A stretch of DNA of 64,000 nucleotides from Hyphomicrobium sp. D-2 (GTDB taxonomy: Bacteria > Pseudomonadota > Alphaproteobacteria > Rhizobiales > Hyphomicrobiaceae): the NCBI RefSeq assembly GCF_029872155.1, contig NZ_JARXLA010000001.1:1-64000 (forward strand). The letters run 5' to 3'. Made by a program: the position numbers and the translations under genes. Below, in pieces: positions 1 through 9,518 of this stretch (position 1 is the stretch's first letter; each line of letters begins with the position of its first letter). Below the pieces are notes generated by a model. That model did no database searches. It was not told where the DNA came from and saw nothing but the letters and a program-made list of their open reading frames with translations.

Positions 1-1499
1 ACGTTCCAGACGGCTTTGCCTTTCTGGAGGTGCACGCAACGCGCGTGTCGCGCCGGGCGATGAAGTTTACAATACGTCCGCGGAGACGGACCTCGCTGCT
101 GGCGAAGGGCACGTGTAAGTGGGGCGACGGCCAGTCGCTGGAGCTGGTTGCTGCTTGATTCGACAGCCTTGCCGGCGAAGTTGTTGATGAACCGCAGCTG
201 GGCCTCAACTACGGGCAGCGCAATCTCAGCCGCACAAAGGTCGATACCTACACCGCACGCTACCGTTACGCGCCGTCGGACAACCGGCTGCTGAACGTGA
301 AAGCCAACCTGTGGTATGCGGACCTTGAGCACACGCGGGATATCGGCTGGACCTACGTGGGCCGCAACCACAGCATGGAAACAACCGGCGCAGACATTTC
401 CAACCGCTCCGTTATCACAACCGCTGTCGGCGAGTTGACTGTGGATGCCGGCGGCGAATACCGGCAAGAGGTGGCGTTCGCAACCGAAACCAATGAACGC
501 TGGCGCGAAAGCCGTGGTCCGAACGGCGTCCGCAATCTAGCAAGCGCCTATGGCAAGACAACGCTTGAGCCGACAAACTGGCTGGAGCTTTCGGCCGGGG
601 CGCGGTTTGACCATTACTCGGCCGAAGGCAAGCGCATTGCCGCTAATCACCCGGATAAAGAACAGGAGCGGTTCAGCCCGAACGCGGGTCTGATCGTGAA
701 GCCATTCGACGGCTTGCAGCTCTATGCGCAATACACCGAAGGCTTCCGTGCCCCAAGTTTGCGCGAACTCTATTGGGATTTTCGGACGGCGTTGCTGCGT
801 GTAAATCCGAACATCAGGGGCGAGGTGTCAAAGAACACGGAGTTCGGCGCCAATGTGCTGCGCGATAATGTTCTGATGGATGGCGATAAGGCGCGTTTTA
901 AGGCGAGCTATTTCCGCAACCAGTACGATGATTTCATTCTCTATGCGCTGGTGCCGGGCGGCGGTGTATTCTCCGGCCCGTATGAGTTTACCAACATTGA
1001 TCGCGCCAACTATCACGGCCTGGAGCTGTCGGGTTCGTATGACGCCGGTGTGTTTTTCGCTGAGGGTGCTTTCACGAAATATCTGAAGGCAGAGTATTGC
1101 ACCGGAGCAACCGGGTGCCGGATGCCCAACTTCGGTGAAGTCATTTCCAACGTAACACCGCCAACTTATGTGCCGCCGGAGTGGAGCGGCAGCGTCACGG
1201 CGGGTGTGCGATTGTTCGACCAGTCGCTGACGTTGGGCACACGCGTGATCTTCTCATCGACCCGCATCGGCACCGACTGGCCGACGACGAGACCCGGCTT
1301 GATCGGCTTCCAGAACACCTGGCCGGACTTTGTGGTGTTCGATCTGTTCGGAAGCTATCAGCTCAGCGAGAAGACGATGCTGAATTTCAGCGTCGAGAAC
1401 GCCACCGACCAGTATTATTACGGCCCGCTGTCGACCACCGCCATGCCATCGCCCGGCCGGACGGCGCGCATCGGGTTCACGCATACGTTCGGAGAGTAG
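1..1499 (+). pseudogene. TonB-dependent haemoglobin/haem-type receptor, 3' part, probably broken
   Basis: The reading frame from about 159 to 1499 encodes the C-terminal barrel of an outer-membrane TonB-dependent receptor. It contains the plug-distal segment typical of haem receptors (LQLYAQYTEGFRAPSLRELYW) and ends in a receptor-like tail (SPGRTARIGFTHTFGE). An uninterrupted start exists only at GTG 297. Upstream in the same frame, codons 159-296 still read as receptor, but TGA at 156-158 interrupts them. Further upstream the homologous text switches frame: frame 2 gives GDEVYNTSAETD up to about 91, then frame 3 gives LLAKGTCKWGDGQSLEL. The paralogue at 9.5-13.0 kb has the same order (AGEEVLNTELETRSWLGKAT, then LNDEHTLQLGY), which supports one inserted base near 92 plus a nonsense change. 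It lacks the extra C-terminal barrel of the other two receptors here. Sequencing error is the main alternative explanation. Confidence 0.75.
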
Positions 1500-1538
1500 G
1501 CCGGTTGCGATCGGACCGCATGTACCGAAGATAAAGTG

Positions 1539-1554
1539 AAAGCGCAGTCGCTTT
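1539..1554. terminator. Weak hairpin between convergent genes
   Basis: AAAGCG and CGCTTT form a six-base stem around a CAGT loop, followed by one further T. It lies between the 3' ends of the receptor remnant and the convergent HPP-CBS gene. The stem is short and lacks a proper T tract, so a terminator role is only possible. Confidence 0.25.
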
Positions 1555-1654
1555 TCGGAGTGGCTGCGTTTTGCTGTGTGCGGTGTGGTGATGCGAGTGG
1601 TAACGCTGAGCCGTTACATCGCCGCAACGTTGGATGGGTGGCGCGCCGTGAAAC

Positions 1655-2761
1655 CTAGGCGGCGGCGCGTCGGTCTGAGAGTTTCTGCGCGAGAAGCGCT
1701 AACAGGTCCGTTTGAGTAATAAGGCCACGCACGCGGCGATCATTACCAACGATGACGACGGCATGCGTGCGGCCGTTGGTGAGCGGTGCGAGCAGCGCGA
1801 GCGCGGGATCGTGCTCGGATGCGGTGACAGCCTCGGAAAGAACAGCGCTGACCTTGTCGTCGCCGGGTGTCAGTTCGCGCAGGCCAACGGTGCCCAGCAG
1901 CTGACCGTCGCGATCTGTGACCGGAAGCGTGCGCAGGTTATGCTTGAGCAGCAGTGCGCGCGCTATCGCCGGGGCGCAATCGGCGTCTACCGATATGACA
2001 TCGCGGGACATGATATCGCCACACCGCGTTTCGGCATTGGTGCGGACAAGCGCTTCGTGCTCCACCTGCCGCAGCAGCCGCTCAAGATCGGCAGGATCGA
2101 TGTCGAATGTTTCATCGAGCAACGCCAGCGCGGCGTCGATGTCGGCGCTCTGGATGCCGACGCGGGCGGGTGCGGGCAGATCCTTCGTGCCGTGGCTTGC
2201 CTGCGCGGCGGGCGTTGCGACGTGCGGATATTTACGGCGCGTCATCGCATGAAACCCGATGCCGATGGCAACGAGAAGAAATGAGTTGAGGCCGACGGGC
2301 AGAAAGGGAAACAGGTAGTCTGAATGCGCAATTGCGGCGGTGAGGGCAGTGGCGCCACCGGGCGGATGCAGACAGCGCGTGAATGACATCAGCAGGATTG
2401 CCGCGGAAACCGCAACCGCCGGGGCAATAATCGCGTGGTCGATGAGATTGGCGCATGCGATGCCGATTATGGCGGAGATGACGTTGCCGCCGATGATCGG
2501 CCAGGGCTGCGCAAGCGGACTGGATGGCACAGCGAACAGCAGTACGGCCGAAGCGCCAATCGGCGCAACGATGAGCGGCAAGTAAATGCTGTCGCCGTAA
2601 AGCGCCTGGCAGATAAATCCGGTGAGCAGGATGCCGACCAGTGCGCCGACACACGCGAGCAATCGTTCACGCAAGGTGGCGCCGGCAAGGATGGGCACGA
2701 ACAGTGAGCTACGGATGCGCTTTTGCAGTCGCGACACGGTGGAGCGGAATTTTCGCAGCAT
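1655..2761 (-). CDS. HPP-family membrane protein with C-terminal tandem CBS domains
   Basis: A 368-residue protein. The N-terminal half has several hydrophobic helices (about residues 30-175) and carries the family's signature region CLHPPGGATALTAAIAH. The C-terminal third holds two CBS repeats (about 245-365; DIMSRDVISVDADCAPAIA, then the VVIVGNDRRVRGLITQTDLL repeat), which usually bind adenine nucleotides and gate a linked transporter or enzyme. HPP proteins are integral inner-membrane proteins; some are linked to nitrite transport, but the substrate here cannot be read from sequence. It is transcribed as a single gene, convergent with the receptor remnant and 143 bases downstream of the hmp stop codon on the same strand. 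The membrane/CBS assignment is firm, the function open. Confidence 0.85.
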   Translation of the reverse strand: MLRKFRSTVSRLQKRIRSSLFVPILAGATLRERLLACVGALVGILLTGFICQALYGDSIYLPLIVAPIGASAVLLFAVPSSPLAQPWPIIGGNVISAIIGIACANLIDHAIIAPAVAVSAAILLMSFTRCLHPPGGATALTAAIAHSDYLFPFLPVGLNSFLLVAIGIGFHAMTRRKYPHVATPAAQASHGTKDLPAPARVGIQSADIDAALALLDETFDIDPADLERLLRQVEHEALVRTNAETRCGDIMSRDVISVDADCAPAIARALLLKHNLRTLPVTDRDGQLLGTVGLRELTPGDDKVSAVLSEAVTASEHDPALALLAPLTNGRTHAVVIVGNDRRVRGLITQTDLLALLAQKLSDRRAAA

Positions 2762-2904
2762 CGGGGTCCGAGGTATGCGGAGAGGTGGATGGGTGAAGAG
2801 AAAAACGGAAAGCAGCGCCCTTGTGTGGACGCTGCTTCTTCCGGTCAGCTAAGCTAGTTGCGAACGCTGCAAGGTGCGGCGTTCGCAAGTTCTGTCTGCT
2901 CAAG

Positions 2905-4116
2905 TCAGGCCGCTAGAACTTCATCGGCGGGGCCGAAAAACTCATAGTGAATGCGGCTGGCCGGTACGCCCGCTGCGGCAAGCGTAGAGACCGTTGCGTG
3001 CAGGAACGGGCGCGGGCCACAGATGAAGTAGTCAGCGACATCGACGGGCGTATTCGTCAGCAGCCATTCGTCAGTGACTCGGCCGACCTGCTCGTAGTGA
3101 TGTCCCTGCACTTCGTCGGTCAGCGGTTCTTCGTGGAAAGCGGTGATTGATACAGCCGTCCCGTTGCTGGCGAGTTTGCGTACGTGATCGCGCATGGCAT
3201 GCGTGGCGCGGTTCTGCGTGCCGTGGATATAGTGCACCGGCACGGCGCTGCCGCGCTCGACGAGAGTTTCCAGCATCGACACCATCGGCGTGAGGCCGAC
3301 GCCGCCGGACAGCAGAACAACCGGGCGCTCAACGTTCTCTGGCAGGAAGAATTCGCCAGCTGGTGCCGACACCTTGAGGATGGTGCCCGGCTTGGCGTTA
3401 TCGTGCAGCCATCCCGACGCGAGGCCCTGTGGTTCACGCTTCACGGAGATGCGATAGACGGCGCTGTTGGGGGCGTTGGAGATAGAATAGTTGCGCTTCA
3501 GCGGCGGATGACCGGGCACGTCGAGCCAGAATGTCAGGTATTGGCCCGGTTTGTGCCTGATGATGCTGCCGCCGTCGGCTGGGCGCAGCACGAACGAGCG
3601 GATGAGCTGGCTTTCTTCGATTATTTCTTCGACGCGGAAGTCGCGCCAGCCGTTCCAGCCGCCATCGGCGGATTTCTGCTCGGTGTAGATGTTGCGTTCG
3701 CGTTCGATCAGGATGTTGGCGAGAAACCAGTAGGCTTCACCCCATGCGGCGAGTATCTCGTCCGTTGCGGCATCGCCGAGCACGGCCTTGATGGCGCCCA
3801 ACAGTGCATCGGCGACGTGCGGATAGTGCTCCGGTAGGATCTGCAGGCCAACGTGCTTCTGGGCGATGCGCTCAACCGCAGGGCCGAGCACCGCGAGATT
3901 GTCGATGTTGCTGGCATAGGCAAGTATGGCGCCGGTCAGCGCGCGGGGCTGGGCGCCGACTCCATCGTGATGCGATTGATTGAAAAGATCGCGGATTTCC
4001 GGATTGCGAAACATGCGCGAATACATTTCGCGGACAATGTCCAGTCCGTGGGCCTCAAGTGCGGGGACGGTGGCTTTAACAAGCGCAATCGTGCTCGTGC
4101 TGACTGTCTTAGACAT
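2905..4116 (-). CDS. hmp: Flavohaemoglobin, nitric oxide dioxygenase
   Basis: Converts NO to nitrate using O2 and NAD(P)H in the cytoplasm. About 403 residues, the usual Hmp length. The globin domain (about 1-140) holds the proximal-His region QKHVGLQILPEHYPHV. The FAD domain has the RNYSISNAP motif and the NAD domain has GGVGLTPMVSML and CGPRPF. The start is set at ATG 4116: an AGGAG lies seven bases upstream, whereas the in-frame ATG at 4122 would sit only one base after it. It is the second gene behind the DUF1971 gene (33-base gap), and the pair is read away from nsrR with an NsrR box at 4477-4499, so NO-induced derepression is expected. Confidence 0.97.
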   Translation of the reverse strand: MSKTVSTSTIALVKATVPALEAHGLDIVREMYSRMFRNPEIRDLFNQSHHDGVGAQPRALTGAILAYASNIDNLAVLGPAVERIAQKHVGLQILPEHYPHVADALLGAIKAVLGDAATDEILAAWGEAYWFLANILIERERNIYTEQKSADGGWNGWRDFRVEEIIEESQLIRSFVLRPADGGSIIRHKPGQYLTFWLDVPGHPPLKRNYSISNAPNSAVYRISVKREPQGLASGWLHDNAKPGTILKVSAPAGEFFLPENVERPVVLLSGGVGLTPMVSMLETLVERGSAVPVHYIHGTQNRATHAMRDHVRKLASNGTAVSITAFHEEPLTDEVQGHHYEQVGRVTDEWLLTNTPVDVADYFICGPRPFLHATVSTLAAAGVPASRIHYEFFGPADEVLAA

Positions 4117-4149
4117 CAACATGCTCCTGACGATGTTTTTTGAAATGGA

Positions 4150-4437
4150 TTAGTGGGCGTCGCTAACAGGCACGCGGTCGTAGAAGTCGATCTGCATTTG
4201 CATCGGCCCAAGCGGGGTCACGAAATGCTTCTGTTCTGGCTGAACCAGGCCGGGATGCTCGGGATCAAGCACCGCCTCTATGCCATCGTCGGGATATGCA
4301 ATCTGCAGCCGCCCGGAATGGATTCTGATCACGCCCCAGACGCCTGCCTTGGTCGAATGCTCCTGTCGCAGAGCACGGGGCAGTGTCGTCTGGTCGAAAA
4401 TCGGCGTTGATCGGTAGGGGCGGATTGATTGGTCCAT
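4150..4437 (-). CDS. DUF1971 family protein, NO-stress operon
   Basis: A 95-residue cytoplasmic protein beginning MDQSIRPYRSTPIF. The run LPRALRQEHSTKAGVWGVI and the later YPDDGIEAVLDPEHPGLVQPEQKH region match the small DUF1971 family, which also occurs fused to TehB-like methyltransferases and is often found beside hmp, nnrS or nsrR. The start at 4437 is preferred to the upstream ATG at 4485, because starting at 4485 would place the NsrR operator (4477-4499) over the start codon. First gene of the operon with hmp. The family's biochemical role is not established. Confidence 0.8.
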   Translation of the reverse strand: MDQSIRPYRSTPIFDQTTLPRALRQEHSTKAGVWGVIRIHSGRLQIAYPDDGIEAVLDPEHPGLVQPEQKHFVTPLGPMQMQIDFYDRVPVSDAH

Positions 4438-4476
4438 GACAGATGCTCCCCAGCAGCTTTTTTTGTCTTGGCCTAT

Positions 4477-4499
4477 AACATGCATTTTTTATGCATCTT
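4477..4499. promoter_or_regulatory. NsrR operator in the DUF1971-hmp / nsrR divergent region
   Basis: AACATGCAT, five T residues, then ATGCATCTT form a 23-base near-perfect inverted repeat with one mismatch between the half-sites. This equals the enterobacterial NsrR consensus layout (AAGATGCAT-N5-ATGCATCTT). It lies 40 bases before the DUF1971 start and 151 bases before nsrR. Repression of both directions is likely. Confidence 0.85.
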
Positions 4500-4520
4500 A
4501 TACATGCGACAAATATGTAT
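4500..4520. promoter_or_regulatory. Second inverted repeat next to the NsrR box
   Basis: ATACAT, nine bases, ATGTAT form a 21-base inverted repeat that directly abuts the NsrR box on the nsrR side. It resembles a looser second half-site pair or another regulator's operator. Seen in sequence only; the binding protein is unknown. Confidence 0.35.
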
Positions 4521-4649
4521 TGTTCGCGCATGAATTAACGGCGATCCTTGATGGGCAGCCGGCGCTCGCTTGTGGATGCGTCGGTGTGGCGGCATGTTGG
4601 AAGCGCATTTGGGCTTGCACACTGGCGAACAAGCGGCGAACAAAATCAG

Positions 4650-5078
4650 ATGAGGTTGACCACTCACACCGATTACGCACTGCGCGTGCTGATGTATCTC
4701 GGCGCCCGTCCCGACGAGCGGGCGACGATTGAGGAGATCGCGCGCGTCTATGGCATTTCGCAGAACCATCTGATGAAGGTGGTCAACAATCTGGCGCGCC
4801 ATGGCTGGGTCGAGGCGCAGCGCGGACGTGGCGGCGGGTTGAAGCTGGCGCGCGATGCAAGTCAGATCACCGTGGGCGCCGTGATCCGCACCACCGAGGA
4901 AGATTTCGATCAGGTCGAATGCTTTCGCGCGACCAATTCCTGTCCGATTATGGGCCCGTGTCTGCTCAAGCGTTCGCTGGCTGATGCGATGGACGCTTAT
5001 CTCGCGGTGCTCGATGGCGTGACGCTGGCCAGTCTGGTGCGCCAGCCACGGCAATTGCTGGCCGCGCTGGCGGTTTAA
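4650..5078 (+). CDS. nsrR: NsrR, Rrf2-family NO-sensing repressor
   Basis: A 142-residue Rrf2 protein with an N-terminal winged helix (MRLTTHTDYALRVLMYL; recognition region ISQNHLMKVVNNLAR). Cys91, Cys98 and Cys104 (CFRATNSC then CPIMGPC) are spaced as in NsrR, where they ligate an Fe-S cluster destroyed by NO. The start at ATG 4650 gives the canonical MRLT N-terminus; a longer frame from 4548 would add 34 residues with no family counterpart. It is divergent from DUF1971-hmp and shares the operator region. A second matching box before the truncated globin at 57.7 kb suggests at least two targets in this window. Confidence 0.95.
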   Translation: MRLTTHTDYALRVLMYLGARPDERATIEEIARVYGISQNHLMKVVNNLARHGWVEAQRGRGGGLKLARDASQITVGAVIRTTEEDFDQVECFRATNSCPIMGPCLLKRSLADAMDAYLAVLDGVTLASLVRQPRQLLAALAV

Positions 5079-5232
5079 GCGCAATCGGAAGGCATTGATC
5101 GTCGATGGTTGCGCTTGCTGCGGGCCAGCTGAGACAGTTCATGCGCGACCACGTGCGCGGGCGCGATCGTCTGCGGCACTGAGCTATAAACGGCCGCAGG
5201 AATAACAGCCGGGTGCCGGAGAACTACGCGCA

Positions 5233-7005
<1,773 letters not shown>

Positions 7006-7047
7006 TTCATTCCTGGCGCACAAATCACGTGCGTGCGGTTCAGAAAC

Positions 7048-7088
7048 AAAAACGGAGCGCCCGCCTTGATGGCTTGAGCTCCGTTTTT
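7048..7088. terminator. Bidirectional rho-independent terminator
   Basis: AAAAACGGAGC (7048-7058) pairs perfectly with GCTCCGTTTTT (7078-7088), giving an A tract on one side and a T tract on the other. It sits between the convergent acyl-CoA dehydrogenase and citrate synthase genes and can serve both. Confidence 0.85.
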
Positions 7089-7111
7089 CATTGCGAGCCG
7101 GCGCGGATCGG

Positions 7112-8428
7112 TCAGCTGCGCTGATCCATCGGCACGAAATTGCGCTCTGCCGGGCCGAGGTAAAGCTGACGCGGACGGCCGATGCGCTGCTCGGGATCTT
7201 CGATCATCTCATTCCACTGCGCGACCCAGCCGACGGTGCGCGCTATAGCGAACAGAACCGTGAACATCGACATCGGGAAGCCGAGCGCGCGCAGCGTGAT
7301 ACCGGAATAGAAGTCGATATTTGGATAGAGCTTCTTGTCGATGAAATACTCGTCCTGCAGCGCAATGCGCTCCAGCTCCATCGCAACTTCCAGCACCGGG
7401 TCGTGCTTGATGCCAAGCGCGTTGAGCACCTCGTGGCAGGTCTTCTGCATCACCTTGGCGCGCGGGTCGTAGTTTTTATAAACGCGATGACCGAAGCCCA
7501 TCAGGCGGAAGCCGGACGATTTGTCCTTGGCCTTCTTGATGTACTCCGGGATGCGATCAACCGAGCCGATTTCCATCAGCATGTTGAGCGCTGCTTCATT
7601 GGCGCCACCGTGCGCCGGGCCCCACAGGCAGGCGATGCCGGAGGCAATGCAGGCGAACGGATTTGCGCCGGAAGAACCGGCAAGACGCACGGTTGAAGTC
7701 GAGGCGTTCTGTTCGTGGTCTGCGTGCAGAATGAAGATGCGATCCAGCGCGCGGGTAAGGATCGGGTCGATCTTGTAGGGCTCGCATGGAATGGCGAAGC
7801 ACATCTGCATGAAGTTTGCCGCGAAATCGAGATCGTTGCGCGGATAGATGAACGGATGGCCGATCGAATACTTGTAGGCCATGGCGGCGATCGTCGGCAT
7901 CTTGGCGATCATGCGATTGGACGCCATTGCGCGCTGCGCCGGATCATTGATGTCGGTCGAGTCGTGATAGAATGCTGACAGCGCGCCAACGGTGCCAACC
8001 ATCACGGCCATCGGGTGCGCATCGCGCCGGAAACCGGTGAAGAACCGCGTCACCTGCTCATGCAGCATGTTGTGGCGGTTGATTGTGCCGCGGAATTCAT
8101 CGAGCTGGCCCGTGGTCGGCAGTTCGCCGTTCAGCAGCAGGTAGCACACCTCAAGAAAGGTTGAGCGCTCGGCAAGCTGGTCGATCGGATAGCCGCGATA
8201 GAGCAGCACGCCTTCATCGCCATCAATGTAGGTGATGCGCGACGTGCAATTGGCCGTGGACGTGAAGCCGGGATCGTAGGTGAAGCAACCGGTGTCGCGA
8301 TAGAGCTTGCCAACTTCGATAACCTCAGGACCGAGCGTGCCGCTGCGAACGGGCATACGGCTGAGCTTGCGTTCCAGCGTAAGCTCGGCGGCGGGCTCGC
8401 AGTTCGGCGCTCTTTCGTGCACATTCAT
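7112..8428 (-). CDS. gltA: Citrate synthase
   Basis: Type II citrate synthase condensing oxaloacetate and acetyl-CoA, the entry step of the TCA cycle. 438 residues from ATG 8428 ([20 protein letters not shown]); AAGGA lies upstream of this ATG, and a longer frame to 8533 is not needed. Active-site regions are clear: [51 protein letters not shown] and the C-terminal [16 protein letters not shown]. Single gene, convergent with the acyl-CoA dehydrogenase. Confidence 0.98.
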   Translation of the reverse strand: MNVHERAPNCEPAAELTLERKLSRMPVRSGTLGPEVIEVGKLYRDTGCFTYDPGFTSTANCTSRITYIDGDEGVLLYRGYPIDQLAERSTFLEVCYLLLNGELPTTGQLDEFRGTINRHNMLHEQVTRFFTGFRRDAHPMAVMVGTVGALSAFYHDSTDINDPAQRAMASNRMIAKMPTIAAMAYKYSIGHPFIYPRNDLDFAANFMQMCFAIPCEPYKIDPILTRALDRIFILHADHEQNASTSTVRLAGSSGANPFACIASGIACLWGPAHGGANEAALNMLMEIGSVDRIPEYIKKAKDKSSGFRLMGFGHRVYKNYDPRAKVMQKTCHEVLNALGIKHDPVLEVAMELERIALQDEYFIDKKLYPNIDFYSGITLRALGFPMSMFTVLFAIARTVGWVAQWNEMIEDPEQRIGRPRQLYLGPAERNFVPMDQRS

Positions 8429-8563
8429 GGGTGCATTATCCTTGTAATGGTGGTCCTGAAGTCGTCGGCCACCAGAATATTCACTGGCGACCTGCAGGCA
8501 TTTGCCGTCGGCGCGCAAGGCAAAAAGGAACACGCGAGCCTTAGACCAAATGACAGCGCTGGT

Positions 8564-8932
8564 TTATTCGCTACGGTCGGGAATGTCCGGCAGCCGCACG
8601 ATGGGCATCATCTGATCCCCCCATTGACCGGCACCGTTGTGATAACGCGATGCGCGGATCAGTTCGACCGTGGCACCTGCTTTCACCGCCGCCTCAATCT
8701 GCTCGTTCAGGCGATGCAGCGTGTCGGCGAGACGCTTTACCAGAGTGTCGGCGTTTGGCTGCTGGTCAGGCGATTGTGCCCGCTCCTTCGATTGCATTGC
8801 ATTCGCTGCGGTCATGATAGCTGCGCCCATGCTGAAAAGCCCTTGCCAGATTTGGTTGTTCGCATTATCCGCAACGTATTGCCTGCGCGAAATTCCTGAA
8901 TTTGTTGATGTTTGCAATGCTTTTGGCGGCAA
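8564..8932 (-). CDS. Small conserved-looking hypothetical protein
   Basis: Up to 122 residues. The C-terminal half (LVKRLADTLHRLNEQIEAAVKAGATVEL followed by RASRYHNGAGQWGDQMMPIV) has a normal amino-acid composition, a predicted amphipathic helix and then a short beta-rich tail. The start is uncertain: ATG at 8932, 8830 (MGAAIMTAANAM) or 8815 are all possible and none has a strong ribosome site. It lies upstream of gltA on the same strand, 135 bases away. No function is recognised; overlapping plus-strand frames look less protein-like. Confidence 0.55.
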   Translation of the reverse strand: MPPKALQTSTNSGISRRQYVADNANNQIWQGLFSMGAAIMTAANAMQSKERAQSPDQQPNADTLVKRLADTLHRLNEQIEAAVKAGATVELIRASRYHNGAGQWGDQMMPIVRLPDIPDRSE

Positions 8933-9144
8933 GCGTCGAATTTTGTGAATCGCGGCGCCCGCGAGCGCCCGTCGGATGCGCCCAATGCGTGGATTGCCGG
9001 CCTTTTAGTGCTCAAGCTTTCATGGTACATCAGCATGGCTGCGCAACAGGCTGTAATATATCAATTTAATCAGATTTGATGTCGGAACCATCCGCGGCCA
9101 TGACGGTTGTGGGGTGTCAGATACACCTCACAGGAGCAACCGCC

Positions 9145-9465
9145 ATGAAATCGGCCTTCGGGAAAATCGCTTTCAGCCTGCTAGCTTTGTCGTTTGGATC
9201 GTCAGCATTTGCTGGCGGTGGGACGTTGGGAAAAGATCCGGCGGCCGACCGGCGGGCTGGCGATGGCCGGCACTTCGGCATGCACTCGGCTGCCGATACC
9301 AACCGGGATTCAGCGATCACGATTGAGGAATGGGCGGCTTACAAGTCGTCGTCCGGCAAGCGTCTGCCGGAGTTTGCGTCGATCGATACTGATCGCAACG
9401 GTTTCATCTCACCGCAGGAAATGGTGCAGGCGAAAAACCAGTTCTCGGACGCATCGGACGATTAA
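9145..9465 (+). CDS. Exported EF-hand protein
   Basis: 106 residues beginning MKSAFGKIAFSLLALS with a signal peptide cut after about AFA (residues 21-23). Two EF-hand loops follow: DTNRDSAITIEE and DTDRNGFISPQE, each with the D-x-N/D-x-D/N spacing and a terminal Glu, so periplasmic Ca2+ binding is likely. The start is fixed by CAGGAG eight bases upstream; an in-frame ATG at 9076 would hide the signal peptide. It ends at the 9468-9510 hairpin. Partner and role are unknown. Confidence 0.8.
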   Translation: MKSAFGKIAFSLLALSFGSSAFAGGGTLGKDPAADRRAGDGRHFGMHSAADTNRDSAITIEEWAAYKSSSGKRLPEFASIDTDRNGFISPQEMVQAKNQFSDASDD

Positions 9466-9467
9466 CA

Positions 9468-9510
9468 AATACTGCACCCGGTAAAAATGTTCTTTGCCGG
9501 GTGCAGTATT
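9468..9510. terminator. Hairpin terminator between convergent genes
   Basis: AATACTGCACCCGG (9468-9481) pairs perfectly over 14 bases with CCGGGTGCAGTATT (9497-9510), with a 15-base loop. It separates the EF-hand gene from the TonB receptor gene, which converge on it. There is no long T run, so it may act by stem strength or as an mRNA 3' end. Confidence 0.65.
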
Positions 9511-9518
9511 GGTGGCCA

